64,000 nucleotides of DNA from an uncultured Dehalococcoidia bacterium (GCA_951812825.1 OX638324.1:940459-1004458), one strand, 5' to 3'. Positions 25,291 to 33,924 are shown, counted from the stretch's first letter. Notes: generated by a model not told the origin, from the sequence alone. Numbers and translations: made by a program.

Positions 25291-26400
25291 CTAGGACTGG
25301 GTTTGGGGTTCCACGGCCAGGAGGAGCTTGCGGAGCCGTCTGCCCATGGTAGAGAGGACCTTTATGCGCAGGCCCTCGTAGACGACCTCGTCCCCCGGCT
25401 TGGGCATCTTGTCCAGGATGCTGTAGACCACCCCACCGATGGTGTCCACCTCCGCCTTGTCGAAGGTGGCGTCCACCAGCTCCTCCAGATCGTTGAGGGA
25501 CAGTCCCGCGTCCACGATTAGTCGCCCGTCCGGCGTGGGCGTCGCGGTGGGACTCTTGGAGGGGGAGAACTCGTCCTCAATCTCGCCGACGATCTCCTCC
25601 AGCAGGTCCTCCAGCGTGACCAAACCCTCCGTGCCCCCGTGCTCGTCGACCACCAGCGCCAACTGGACGTGCCGGCCCTGGAACTCGGTGAGCAGTTCGC
25701 CGAGGCGCTTGGTCTCCGGGACGAAGAAAGGTTCCAGCATCAACTCTTCCAGAGAGGGCCAGGGGGATTCCGTGTTCAGCAGCGGCATCAGGCGGCGGGA
25801 GTAGATTACCCCCACCACTTCGTCGATGGTCTCGCGGTAGACGGGCAGGCGGCTATGGCCCGACTCCAACATCCGGTTGACCACGCTGGAAAGGCTGTCC
25901 TTCACGTCCACGGAGACGATGTCCATCCTTGGCACCATCACGTCGCGGGCGTTGTACTCGTCCAACCGCAGGATGGCGCGAATCATGGAGCGCTCCCGCT
26001 CGTCCAACTCGCCGTGGGCCTCCTCGCCGACCATCACTTCCACGTTGGGGCCGGCAAGCCCCTCTTGCCCCTCCGATTGGGTTGCCGAAGCAGTTTCGTT
26101 CAAACCGTTAGCTTTTCTTGACGTGGAAGACGCCGGGTGCCTGAGAAGGAAGTCGACGCCCGCCAGCAACGCCAACAGCGCAAGTCCAAAGAGGGCGGCC
26201 AGGGGCCAGGACATCCACGAAAGGGAGAAGAGAAACGCCGTAGCGGAGACTGCAACCGCAATGATGACTGCCATGCGCGCGATATCAAGCCACGGAGGCG
26301 AGTCAGCCCCTTTAAGCATGCGCCATCGGAGGCCGACGCCTGCATAAGCCAGCAGTGCTACGGCTAGAACTATACCCGAAGATAAACCGCTTTCGTCCAA
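25291..26400 (-). CDS. CNNM/HlyC/CorC-family CBS-domain protein
   Basis: 369 residues. N-terminal hydrophobic part (about 8-90, three membrane segments such as IVLAVALLAYAGV, MAVIIAVAVSATAFLFSL, ALFGLALLALLAGVDFLL), then a tandem CBS pair (RDVMVPRMDIVSVDVKDSL at about 158, HSRLPVYRETIDEVVGVIY, LVVDEHGGTEGLVTLEDLLEEIVGEI) and a C-terminal CorC_HlyC domain (DGRLIVDAGLSLNDLEELV). Family members are linked to magnesium/cobalt efflux and to adenosyl-ligand sensing through CBS. The canonical DUF21 membrane domain is not recognisable, so the N-terminus is divergent. TTG 26400 is the start, with GAGGA upstream. glmU lies 71 nt upstream on the same strand. Confidence 0.75.
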   Translation of the reverse strand: MDESGLSSGIVLAVALLAYAGVGLRWRMLKGADSPPWLDIARMAVIIAVAVSATAFLFSLSWMSWPLAALFGLALLALLAGVDFLLRHPASSTSRKANGLNETASATQSEGQEGLAGPNVEVMVGEEAHGELDERERSMIRAILRLDEYNARDVMVPRMDIVSVDVKDSLSSVVNRMLESGHSRLPVYRETIDEVVGVIYSRRLMPLLNTESPWPSLEELMLEPFFVPETKRLGELLTEFQGRHVQLALVVDEHGGTEGLVTLEDLLEEIVGEIEDEFSPSKSPTATPTPDGRLIVDAGLSLNDLEELVDATFDKAEVDTIGGVVYSILDKMPKPGDEVVYEGLRIKVLSTMGRRLRKLLLAVEPQTQS

Positions 26401-26471
26401 GCTTGTTTTTCCTCGATGTCTCCCGTGAAGGAATTTCTTCCCCTTCAGCAGGCGATGCCGCCAACAGAGTC

Positions 26472-27842
26472 TCAGGTGGCGTTGTCTGCGGCTTTGTCGG
26501 GAGACCTCTCTATGATTTTAGCAGGAACGCCAACTGCCAGTCTATAAGGAGGCACGTCTTTATTCACCACTGCGCCGGCACCGGTGGCCGCGCCCTTGCC
26601 TACCGAGACGGGCGCTACAAGCATGGTATCGGAGCCGATAAAGGCGTCCTCGCCGATTTTCGTCTTGTGCTTCCGGGCACCGTCGAAGTTGCAGGTAACG
26701 AGGCCCGCGCCCAGGTTGGCGTTTTCGCCCACTTCGGTGTCGCCCACGTAGCCGAAATGGCCCAACTTAACGCCCCTGCCCAGGCGGCTGGCCTTGACCT
26801 CCACGAAGTTGCCGACATGGGCGCCGACCTCCACGCGGCAGCCGGGGCGGAGGTGGCTGTAAGGCCCCACGTCCACATCATCCTCCAGGGTCGACTCCAC
26901 CACCACGGATAGAAGTACGCGGCACCTGTGACCGATAACGGAAGCGCGAATCAACGCGCCGGGGCCGATAACGCAGTCCTCTCCGATTGCCGTGCCTGCC
27001 TGCAGGTGCGAGTCAGGGTGTATGACGGAGTCCTGTCCTATGACGACGTCGGCATCTATGTACGTGGAGGCGGGATCTATGATGGTGACGCCCGCCCTCA
27101 TCCACTTCTCCGCGATGCGGCGTCGCATTGCTGTACTCGCCGCCGCCATGCTGATTCGGTCGTTCACTCCCATAATCTCCTCCGCATTCTCTGTTTCCAC
27201 AGTCTCTATGGTATTCCCCTGCGACGCGGCGGCTTCCACCAGCCAGGTCAGGTAGTATTCGCCGTTACTGCTGGCGGGAATCCTGCCCACGTTTTCCGTG
27301 AGCCACGAACCGTCGAAGCAGTAGGTTCCCGCGTTCACTTCGTCGCCCAGTTCCCGACCTTCAGCGTCGGCGGCTTCGACGATGCCGCGGACACTGCCGT
27401 TGTTGTCTCGTAGGACCTTGCCCAGGTCCTGCTGCTCCGAACCCCGCGCCGAAAGCAGGGTCAAGCTAGCTCGCGATTCCACGTGCCGCCCCATCAACCC
27501 GCTGAAGGTATCGGGACGGATGAGGGGAGCGTCCCCCATCGTCACCAGCACGTTGGCGTCAGGCGTTACCACTTGACCGGCGCACCGCATCACCGCGTGG
27601 CCGGTGCCGAGGGGCTGCGGCTGCGTCACGTACTCAGCCTCATCTCCCAACGTATCCCGAACTGCCTCAATGTTGTGCGGCGAAAGCACCACAAACACCC
27701 GCTCTACGCCTGCCTGCCTCAGTCCATGCACCGCATGAGCAATCATAGACTTGCCGCACACCCGGTGCAGGACTTTCGGGGTTTTCGAGTTCATGCGACG
27801 GCCCTCGCCGGCAGCCAGAATCACGCCAACCCAGTCGGACAT
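26472..27842 (-). CDS. glmU: Bifunctional GlmU: glucosamine-1-phosphate acetyltransferase / UDP-GlcNAc pyrophosphorylase
   Basis: 456 residues, the length of E. coli GlmU. It acetylates glucosamine-1-phosphate and then makes UDP-N-acetylglucosamine for peptidoglycan and glycan synthesis. N-terminal nucleotidyltransferase domain: LAAGEGRRMNSKTPKVLH at residues 9-26, QPLGTGHAV, and TMGDAPLI. C-terminal left-handed beta-helix: hexapeptide repeats (VIGQDSVIHPDSHLQAG, DVGPYSHLRPGCRVEVG, KLGHFGYVGDTEVGENA) and the catalytic ARKHKTKIGEDAFIGSD region. ATG 27842 has GGGAGGCG upstream; the longer frame is ignored. Confidence 0.95.
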   Translation of the reverse strand: MSDWVGVILAAGEGRRMNSKTPKVLHRVCGKSMIAHAVHGLRQAGVERVFVVLSPHNIEAVRDTLGDEAEYVTQPQPLGTGHAVMRCAGQVVTPDANVLVTMGDAPLIRPDTFSGLMGRHVESRASLTLLSARGSEQQDLGKVLRDNNGSVRGIVEAADAEGRELGDEVNAGTYCFDGSWLTENVGRIPASSNGEYYLTWLVEAAASQGNTIETVETENAEEIMGVNDRISMAAASTAMRRRIAEKWMRAGVTIIDPASTYIDADVVIGQDSVIHPDSHLQAGTAIGEDCVIGPGALIRASVIGHRCRVLLSVVVESTLEDDVDVGPYSHLRPGCRVEVGAHVGNFVEVKASRLGRGVKLGHFGYVGDTEVGENANLGAGLVTCNFDGARKHKTKIGEDAFIGSDTMLVAPVSVGKGAATGAGAVVNKDVPPYRLAVGVPAKIIERSPDKAADNAT

Positions 27843-27928
27843 ATCAGCGCCTCCCTGTTTTGCAATGTGGGGGACACCCGACAATAGTACGAGACGGACG
27901 TGGAAAATGCCATTTGGGGGCGGGAGAA

Positions 27929-27948
27929 GGGCGGTTCTGGAACCGCCC
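27929..27948. repeat. Small palindromic repeat, type AACCGCCCCTAC
   Basis: GGGCGGTT (27929-27936) and AACCGCCC (27941-27948), 4-nt loop, followed by CTACAGG. A related element at 45863-45881 has GGCGAGTT/AACTCGCC with a 3-nt loop followed by CCTACGGG. A degenerate third relative lies near 31911-31931. Shared features: an 8-bp palindrome ending in CTAC(n)GG. It is upstream of glmU on the opposite side of tRNA genes. Confidence 0.5.
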
Positions 27949-28060
27949 CTACAGGACGAGTTTGGCGCGGGGGCGGTAGATTCCTGCCTACGGAGAGCTT
28001 TGAAAAACCCCTTAATCCTCACTCTCGCGAAGGCGGGAGTCCATACCCCGCCTCACCTGG

Positions 28061-28080
28061 ATTCCCGTTTTCACGGGAAT
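28061..28080. repeat. REP-like palindromic repeat
   Basis: ATTCCCGT (28061-28068), loop TTTC, ACGGGAAT (28073-28080), followed by GACGG. The segment just before it (CTCTCGCGAAGGCGGGAG, 28022-28039) is nearly the same as part of the repeat at 17060-17076. Together they form one composite element of about 60 bp shared by the two sites. Confidence 0.6.
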
Positions 28081-28104
28081 GACGGAAGGGACGTGGGATC
28101 CGTC

Positions 28105-28133
28105 TTGTGGGGCATTGGCGCCCGTGCTATGCT
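28105..28133 (+). promoter_or_regulatory. Predicted promoter of the tRNA-Arg/tRNA-Pro pair
   Basis: TTGTGG (28105-28110), 17-nt spacer, TATGCT (28128-28133). The tRNA-Arg 5' end at 28142 lies 8 nt after the -10 box, consistent with initiation at or just before the mature end. Confidence 0.55.
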
Positions 28134-28141
28134 TTGTGAGT

Positions 28142-28213
28142 GCCCCTGTAGCTCAGCGGATAGAGCACTGGCCTCCGGAGCCAGGTGCGGGCGTTCGAGT
28201 CGCCCCAGGGGCG
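28142..28213 (+). tRNA. tRNA-Arg (anticodon CCG)
   Basis: Acceptor GCCCCTG (28142-28148) pairs with CAGGGGC (28206-28212), G discriminator, CCA encoded (28214-28216). Anticodon stem CTGGC/GCCAG with loop CTCCGGA, anticodon CCG. T-arm GGGCG-TTCGAGT-CGCCC. It reads CGG arginine codons. Confidence 0.95.
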
Positions 28214-28250
28214 CCATAGAAAGGCTCCGGCACTCTCGCAGTCATCATTT

Positions 28251-28322
28251 CGGGGCGTGGCGCAGCGGTAGCGCGCATGGTTTGGGACCATGAGGTCGTG
28301 AGTTCAAACCTCACCGCCCCGA
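28251..28322 (+). tRNA. tRNA-Pro (anticodon TGG)
   Basis: Acceptor CGGGGCG (28251-28257) pairs with CGCCCCG (28315-28321), A discriminator, CCA encoded to 28325. Anticodon loop TTTGGGA between CATGG and CCATG gives TGG. T-loop TTCAAAC. It lies 35 nt after tRNA-Arg and is probably co-transcribed. Confidence 0.95.
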
Positions 28323-28370
28323 CCAAAACCTGATATATTACGGCTTCAAATCTTACCAGAGGCTATTGTC

Positions 28371-28529
28371 ATGGGATCCGGAAGACCCAACTGGTACTAC
28401 GATCATCCGCCCGCCTGCACGTGCGCCCAGTGCGACGCCCAGAGAATCAACCGCAAGACCAAGGGCCAGAAAGTGAAGGGTTGGTTTCGAGGGCTTTGGC
28501 CCTTCGGCAAGGGCAAGAAGGACAAGTAG
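28371..28529 (+). CDS. Small basic zinc-ribbon-like protein (52 aa)
   Basis: ATG 28371 to TAG 28529. Sequence features: an aromatic N-terminus (RPNWYYDHPPA), a tight cysteine cluster C-T-C-A-Q-C (residues 16-21) that could bind a metal, and a basic tail (KTKGQKVKGWFRGL, ending KGKKDK). It may bind nucleic acid or ribosomes. No named family is recognised. It directly precedes the deacetylase gene (15-nt gap) and follows tRNA-Pro by 46 nt. Confidence 0.5.
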   Translation: MGSGRPNWYYDHPPACTCAQCDAQRINRKTKGQKVKGWFRGLWPFGKGKKDK

Positions 28530-28544
28530 AGGAAACGCCCGGCC

Positions 28545-29459
28545 ATGAGCCTGCCACCCTACCGCGTCCAGTACAGCCCCATCATCGACCGTCCTCCCAT
28601 CAGGTGGCCCGGCGGCGAGCGGGTGGCCCTCTGGATATCTCCCAACATTGAGCACTACGAGTATCAACCGGTGTTCGACGGGCAGCGGGACCCCTGGCCC
28701 CGTATGCCCTACCCCGACGTTCGGGAGTATTCCTACTGCGACTACGGCAACCGGGTGGGATTCTGGCGGATGCTGAAAGCGCTGGACAAGTTCAACATTC
28801 GCTGCACCGTGTCTCTCAATTTGGCCGTGCTGGAGCACTATCCCGAAGTGAAGGCGGCCATGGTGGAGCGGGACTGGGACTTCATGAGCCACGGCATATA
28901 CAACACGCAGTACCTGAACACACTGTCAGAAGAGGAGGAGCGGGCCTTTTACGAGGACTGCATCCAGACCCTTGAGCAGCATACGGGCAAGCGGCTCAAG
29001 GGGATGCTGGGTCCCGCCATTTCTGGCTCTGAGGCGACGCCCGACCTGATGGCGGAGGCGGGGCTCATCTACCACACGGATTGGATGCACGACGACCAGC
29101 CCGTGCCGATAGACGTAAAGTCGGGCAAGCTGATCTCCGTGCCCTACTCGGTAGAGACCAACGACGGGATTATTTTCAGGAGCTACGCCGACGGGGAAAA
29201 CTTCTATCGAATCTGCAAGGACCAGTTTGACCAGTTATACCGGGAGGGCGAGGAGAGCGGGCGCGTGATGTGCATTGCCATCCACCCCTTCCTGACCGGC
29301 CAGCCCCACCGCATTCGCTACCTGGAGAAGACCCTCGACTACATCATGTCTCACGACGGGGTCTGGCAGACCACCGCCGACGACATCGCTGATTATTACA
29401 TCCAGAACTACTACGACGAGGCCGTGGCCCACGCCACCGCCCTCTCCGACAGAGGATAG
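28545..29459 (+). CDS. Polysaccharide deacetylase-family protein (copy A)
   Basis: 304 residues of the carbohydrate-esterase-4 / PuuE-like fold, metal-dependent deacylases acting on N-acyl sugars or on cyclic ureides such as allantoin. Seen: PPIRWPGGERVALWISPNIEHYEY, then EYSYCDYGNRVGFWRML, the FMSHGIYNTQYL segment (His about residue 118), HTGKRLKGMLGPAISGSE, and CIAIHPFLTGQPHR near the C-terminus. It is about 40% identical by eye to the next gene. No signal peptide, so a cytoplasmic, small-molecule substrate (ureide or amide) is more likely than a cell-wall glycan; this is inference. Confidence 0.75.
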   Translation: MSLPPYRVQYSPIIDRPPIRWPGGERVALWISPNIEHYEYQPVFDGQRDPWPRMPYPDVREYSYCDYGNRVGFWRMLKALDKFNIRCTVSLNLAVLEHYPEVKAAMVERDWDFMSHGIYNTQYLNTLSEEEERAFYEDCIQTLEQHTGKRLKGMLGPAISGSEATPDLMAEAGLIYHTDWMHDDQPVPIDVKSGKLISVPYSVETNDGIIFRSYADGENFYRICKDQFDQLYREGEESGRVMCIAIHPFLTGQPHRIRYLEKTLDYIMSHDGVWQTTADDIADYYIQNYYDEAVAHATALSDRG

Positions 29460-29461
29460 AC

Positions 29462-30370
29462 TTGCCTGGACAGCGCGGCTTCGGCATGGACCACGACCAC
29501 TACGACTGGTCGCCCCTGGTCGAACGAAAACCCCTCCGGTGGCCAAAGGGCGCACGGATGGCGGTATGCGTAGTCGTGAGTCTGGAGCGGATGGAGTGGG
29601 CGCCGCAGCGGGGCAGCTTCCAGACGGGGACACTGTACAACCGTCCTCTGCCCGACTACCGGGGCTACTCCCACCGGGAATACGGGCATCGAGTGGGCAT
29701 ATTCCGCGTCCTGGACGTGCTGCAGAAGCACGGCGTTACACCGACCGTGGCGATGGACGCCCTCACGGCGCGGCACTATCCCTATCTCGTGGAGCACTGC
29801 CTGGGCAGGGGATGCGAAATCATCGGCCACGGCATCGCCATCAGCCGGGTCATCAACAGCCGGATGGCGGAGGCGGAGGAGCGGGACTACATACACGCGA
29901 GCATCGACGCGCTGAAGGAAGCTACCGAAGCTACGCCCAAAGGCTGGCTCAGCCCGGACTACGGGGAGTCGGACCGCACACCGGCGATTCTGGCCGAAGC
30001 GGGCATTGAGTATCTCTGCGACTGGGCCAACGACGAGCAGCCCTATCCCATGACGACGCCGAAGGGTTCTCTAGTTTCACTGCCGCTATTGCTGGACCTG
30101 AACGACTCCTTCGCGTTGGCGGAGCGGGGCTTTCCCGTTCACGAGTACGCCGGCATGATTAAGGACGCCTGCGACACCATCCACGCCGACGCCGCCGAGA
30201 CGGGCCGACTATTCGCCCTGAACGTGCACCCGTGGATAATGGGGCAGCCCTTCCGCATTGGCTACCTGGACCGGGCGCTGGGACACGTTATGGGCAAGCC
30301 GGGGGTATGGGCCGCCAGCGGGTCGGAAATTGTCCAATGGTATCGAGAATCTATCGACAATAGCCGTTAA
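29462..30370 (+). CDS. Polysaccharide deacetylase-family protein (copy B)
   Basis: 302 residues, paralogue of the previous gene with the same blocks (PLRWPKGARMAVCVVVSLE, YSHREYGHRVGIFRVLD, EIIGHGIAISRVINS, KGWLSPDYGESDRTP, ALNVHPWIMGQPFRIGYL). TTG 29462 is preferred because AGAGG lies 6 nt upstream and the gene starts 2 nt after the previous stop, suggesting coupling; ATG 29486 is the alternative and lacks a ribosome-binding site. The following amidohydrolase starts 13 nt downstream, so this is a tight four-gene operon with hydrolases. Confidence 0.75.
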   Translation: MPGQRGFGMDHDHYDWSPLVERKPLRWPKGARMAVCVVVSLERMEWAPQRGSFQTGTLYNRPLPDYRGYSHREYGHRVGIFRVLDVLQKHGVTPTVAMDALTARHYPYLVEHCLGRGCEIIGHGIAISRVINSRMAEAEERDYIHASIDALKEATEATPKGWLSPDYGESDRTPAILAEAGIEYLCDWANDEQPYPMTTPKGSLVSLPLLLDLNDSFALAERGFPVHEYAGMIKDACDTIHADAAETGRLFALNVHPWIMGQPFRIGYLDRALGHVMGKPGVWAASGSEIVQWYRESIDNSR

Positions 30371-30383
30371 GGAGGCTGGATAC

Positions 30384-31865
30384 ATGACAAGCATCGCCAT
30401 CAAGGGAAGCTGGGTTGTGGGCTGGGGCGAAAACGGACACGAAATCATCAACGACGGCGTAGTCGTCACCCAGGACGACCGGATTGCCTTCGTCGGTTCG
30501 CAGGACGATCCCGACTGCCCGCCCGCCGACCGGACCATCGACGCTTCCGGCATGCTCGTCTCCCCCGGCCTCATCAACCTCCACGCCATCGCAAACCTGG
30601 ACGTGCAGGTGCTTCACATCGACGGGCCGGACGACGCGGGCTTCCCCAAGGCCCGGTCTTTCGTCATGGACCCGGACGTGCCTCACATCCTCACCGACGA
30701 AGAGTACCGGGTCAGCGCCGACTTCAGCGTGGCCACGCTGCTCAAGAGCGGCTGCACCACCTTTGCCAACGTGACGACCAGCGCCACCAAAAGATGGGAA
30801 GATACGCGGGTGGAGCCCTACGCCCTCGCCGAAGCCTCGGAGCGGATGGGCGCGCGGGGCTGGATCGGCCACTTCTACATGGAGGGCTGCGTTTACACCG
30901 ACGGCAGCGGCGAGACGCAGTGGGTGTGGGACTCGAAGAAGGGCCAGCAGGCCATGGACAACGGCATCGAGCTGGTCAAGTATCTTCAGAAGCGCAACCA
31001 TCCTCTGGTCACGGGCTTTCTGTTCCCTGTACGAACGGATAGCTGCTCCGAGGATATGCTCAAGGAGACGGTGCGGCAGGCCAAGCTGCTGGGGGACGTG
31101 CATATTCGCGCCCACTTCGCCCAGCGCATTGCGGAATTCCGGCTGTTCAAGTCGAAGAACCCCAACCGATCCATGGTGGAGTGGTTGCAGGACATCGGGT
31201 TCCTTGGCCCTCAGATCTGCCTGACCCACGCCATATACATCGCAGGCCACAGCGAGACCGGCGACCCGCCCAGCAACGACTTGCAGATTCTGGCTGACAC
31301 GGAGACAAACACATGCCACTGTCCGGTGGTGTCCTCGCGGGGAGGGAAGAATCTGGAGTCCTTCAGCCGGTACATTGCGGCGGGCGTGAACATGGGCATC
31401 GGCACGGATACGTACCCGCCGGACCTGCTGGAGGAGATGCGCATTGGGGCCCTCGTCAACAAGGTGGTGGAGGGGTCCCGTCGGGCCGGAACGGTGCGGG
31501 AGTTCTTCAACGCCGCGACCATCAACGGGGCGAAGGCGCTGCGTCGGGACGACCTGGGGCGACTGGCCCCAGGCTGCACGGCGGACATCAGTATCTTCGA
31601 CTTCAACGGGCTCCACTACGCCCCCATCGACGACCCCATGCGGACGCTGGTGCACGTGGCGACGGGCAAGAACTGTCACACCGTGTTGGTGGGAGGCAAG
31701 GTTGTCGTAGAGGGAGGACGGGTCGTGTGCCTCGACGAGGAGAAGCTGGAGCGGAAGGCCCGGCACGCCTGGCTGAAGTACAAGGACGGAGTGGTGGCCT
31801 GGGACGAAGCCAAGCGCCCCAGCGACGAGATTTTCCCGCCGCTGCTGCCTAACGCAGACGGATAG
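30384..31865 (+). CDS. Amidohydrolase / chlorohydrolase-like protein (tandem copy 1)
   Basis: 493 residues of the cytosine-deaminase/atrazine-chlorohydrolase-like branch of the amidohydrolase superfamily. Seen: IAIKGSWVVGWGENGHEII (N-terminal sandwich), DASGMLVSPGLINLHAIANLD, IRAHFAQRIAEF, CLTHAIYIAGHSETGD, THCPVVSSRGGK-like block (written CHCPVVSSRGG), and GIGTDTYPPDL. The usual first metal motif H-x-H is H-A-I here, so the second His is missing in both tandem copies. ATG 30384 follows AAGGAGG. Together with the deacetylase pair it suggests cyclic amide or ureide breakdown, not proven. Confidence 0.75.
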   Translation: MTSIAIKGSWVVGWGENGHEIINDGVVVTQDDRIAFVGSQDDPDCPPADRTIDASGMLVSPGLINLHAIANLDVQVLHIDGPDDAGFPKARSFVMDPDVPHILTDEEYRVSADFSVATLLKSGCTTFANVTTSATKRWEDTRVEPYALAEASERMGARGWIGHFYMEGCVYTDGSGETQWVWDSKKGQQAMDNGIELVKYLQKRNHPLVTGFLFPVRTDSCSEDMLKETVRQAKLLGDVHIRAHFAQRIAEFRLFKSKNPNRSMVEWLQDIGFLGPQICLTHAIYIAGHSETGDPPSNDLQILADTETNTCHCPVVSSRGGKNLESFSRYIAAGVNMGIGTDTYPPDLLEEMRIGALVNKVVEGSRRAGTVREFFNAATINGAKALRRDDLGRLAPGCTADISIFDFNGLHYAPIDDPMRTLVHVATGKNCHTVLVGGKVVVEGGRVVCLDEEKLERKARHAWLKYKDGVVAWDEAKRPSDEIFPPLLPNADG

Positions 31866-31980
31866 GGTTTGGGTGCTTTCAGGGCGACAAGCAGAGAAGG
31901 CGTGTTTGAAAACCGCCGCTACCGGGGCGGTGTGTGTTGATGACTAACAACCAGGCACTATCCGGCAAGGAGGACATTCA

Positions 31981-33459
31981 ATGACAAGCATCGCGATCAA
32001 GGGAAGCTGGGTGGTCGGCTGGGTCAAAGACGGCCATCACGTCATCGAGGATGGAGTAGTCGTAACCAAAGACGACCGCATAGCCTTCGTTGGCTCCCAG
32101 GGCGACCCTGACTGTCCGCAAGCCGACAGCGTCATCGACGCCACGGGGATGCTCGTCTCGCCGGGCCTGATTAACCTTCACGCCATCGCCAACCTGGACC
32201 TCCAGGTGCTGCGCATGGACGCCAGCAACGAGTCCACGTTCTCCAAGCCCGAGTCCTTCGTGATGGACCCAAGCCAGCCCTACATCCTCACTGACGAGGA
32301 GTATCGGGTCAGCGCGGACTTCAGCGTGGCCACGCTGCTCAAGAACGGCAGCACCAGTTTCATTAACGTCACAACCAGCGCCACCAAGCGCTGGGAGGAC
32401 ACCAGCGAGACCTACGCCCTTGCCGAGGCTTCGGAGACTATGGGCATGCGCGCCTGGATTGGGCACTTCTACCAGGAGGCCTGCAACTACACCGATGCGA
32501 ATGGGCAATCCCACACGGTCTGGGACTCCAAGAAGGGGCAGCTGGCCATGGACCACGGCATTGAGGTGGTGAAGCACCTGCAGAAGAAGAATCACCCCTT
32601 GCTGAACGGCATTCTGTTTCCGGTTCGGACCGACGGCTGCTCCGACGACATGCTGAAGGAAACGGTGCGGCAGGCGAAGCTGCTGGGCGGCGTCCACATC
32701 CGCTCCCACTTTTCCGAATACCCCTACGAGTTCCGCGGCTTCAAAGCAAAGAACCCGGACAGGACAATGATAGAGTGGCTGAACGACATCGGCTTCCTGG
32801 GGCCAAACATCTGCCTCACCCACGCCATCTACATCGCCGGACACAGCTTCACGGGAGACGCGCCTGGGGACGACCTGGACCTGCTGGCCCGGAGCGGCAC
32901 CAGCGTGTGTCACTGCCCCGTAGTTTCGGCGCGGGGCGGGAAGGCGATGCAGTCCTTCGGCCGGTACGTTCGCGCCGGAGTGAACATGGGCATAGGGACG
33001 GATACGCACCCGCCGGACATACTGGAGGAGATGCGCATGGGCGCCATTATCAACAAGATAGTGGATGGCAACCGCGCCTCCGGGACGGTGCGAGACTTCT
33101 ACAACGCCGCGACTGTTGGCGGAGCGAAGGCCCTGGGGCGGGACGACTTGGGGCGGCTGGCGCCGGGATGCACCGCGGACATCAGCATCTTCGACTTTTC
33201 CCATCTGACCGCGGCGCCACTGGACGACCCCATGCGGATGCTGGTGCACGCCGCCAACGGCCGAGACTGCCATACGGTGCTGGTGGGAGGCAGGGTGGTG
33301 GTGTCGGAGGGACGGGTAGTCGGGGTGGACGAGGAGGAGTTGGCCGCAAAGGCGCGACAGGCGTGGCTCAAGTACAAGGGCGGCGTGGCGGCGTGGGACC
33401 CGGACAACCGGCCCAGCGAGGAAGTGTTTCCACCCCTGTTTCCCAACGCCTCCAAGTAG
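31981..33459 (+). CDS. Amidohydrolase / chlorohydrolase-like protein (tandem copy 2)
   Basis: 492 residues, about 70% identical by eye to copy 1 and in the same orientation, 115 nt downstream. Blocks match (IAIKGSWVVGWVKDGHHVI, ATGMLVSPGLINLHAIANLD, IRSHFSEYPYEF, CLTHAIYIAGHSFTGD, GIGTDTHPPDI). The H-A-I in place of H-x-H is kept, so the change predates the duplication. The ATG has GGAGGACATTCA upstream. The 115-nt gap holds a short GC-rich inverted repeat near 31912-31931. Confidence 0.75.
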   Translation: MTSIAIKGSWVVGWVKDGHHVIEDGVVVTKDDRIAFVGSQGDPDCPQADSVIDATGMLVSPGLINLHAIANLDLQVLRMDASNESTFSKPESFVMDPSQPYILTDEEYRVSADFSVATLLKNGSTSFINVTTSATKRWEDTSETYALAEASETMGMRAWIGHFYQEACNYTDANGQSHTVWDSKKGQLAMDHGIEVVKHLQKKNHPLLNGILFPVRTDGCSDDMLKETVRQAKLLGGVHIRSHFSEYPYEFRGFKAKNPDRTMIEWLNDIGFLGPNICLTHAIYIAGHSFTGDAPGDDLDLLARSGTSVCHCPVVSARGGKAMQSFGRYVRAGVNMGIGTDTHPPDILEEMRMGAIINKIVDGNRASGTVRDFYNAATVGGAKALGRDDLGRLAPGCTADISIFDFSHLTAAPLDDPMRMLVHAANGRDCHTVLVGGRVVVSEGRVVGVDEEELAAKARQAWLKYKGGVAAWDPDNRPSEEVFPPLFPNASK

Positions 33460-33462
33460 CGG

Positions 33463-33924
33463 ATGAAACGAGGGCGGTTATACGAGCGGCTGGAGTCGCG
33501 GTGGCGGGAGCTCCACGACGCGATTCAGGGCTTGTCTGATGATGCGCTGCTGGAGGCTGGCGCGGTGGGGCAGTGGTCCATCCGGGACGTGCTGGCCCAC
33601 GTGACCACCTGGGATGAAGAAGCGTTGAAGGCGCTGCCCGTCATTCTCGAAGGTGGCCGTGTGCCGCGTTATTCGACACTATACGGAGGTATTGACGCGT
33701 TCAACGCACAGGCACAGGGGCGGAAGATGGGGTTATCACTTGAGCAGGTATTCGCGGAGCTGGAGGGGACCCACCAACGCCTACTCTCCTACCTGAAGGG
33801 CGTACAGGATGCGGCTTTTAACCGGGAAAATCGCTTCCTGCGGCGGCTGCGCCAGGACACCTACGGGCACTATCGGGAGCACGCCGGGCAGATTCGAGCG
33901 TGGCGCGAGAAGCGCTGCGCTTAG
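33463..33924 (+). CDS. DinB/ClbS-like four-helix protein
   Basis: 153 residues with the pattern of the DinB/ClbS (DfsB) family: an N-terminal helix (LYERLESRWRELHDAIQGLS), GQWSIRDVLAHVTTWDEEAL with the first metal-type His, and near the end GHYREHAGQIRAWREK with the second His pair. Members are metal-binding four-helix bundles, some acting as thiol transferases or as a cyclopropane hydrolase for colibactin protection. It starts 3 nt after the preceding amidohydrolase stop, so it is in the same operon; whether it detoxifies a product of that pathway is a guess. Confidence 0.7.
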   Translation: MKRGRLYERLESRWRELHDAIQGLSDDALLEAGAVGQWSIRDVLAHVTTWDEEALKALPVILEGGRVPRYSTLYGGIDAFNAQAQGRKMGLSLEQVFAELEGTHQRLLSYLKGVQDAAFNRENRFLRRLRQDTYGHYREHAGQIRAWREKRCA

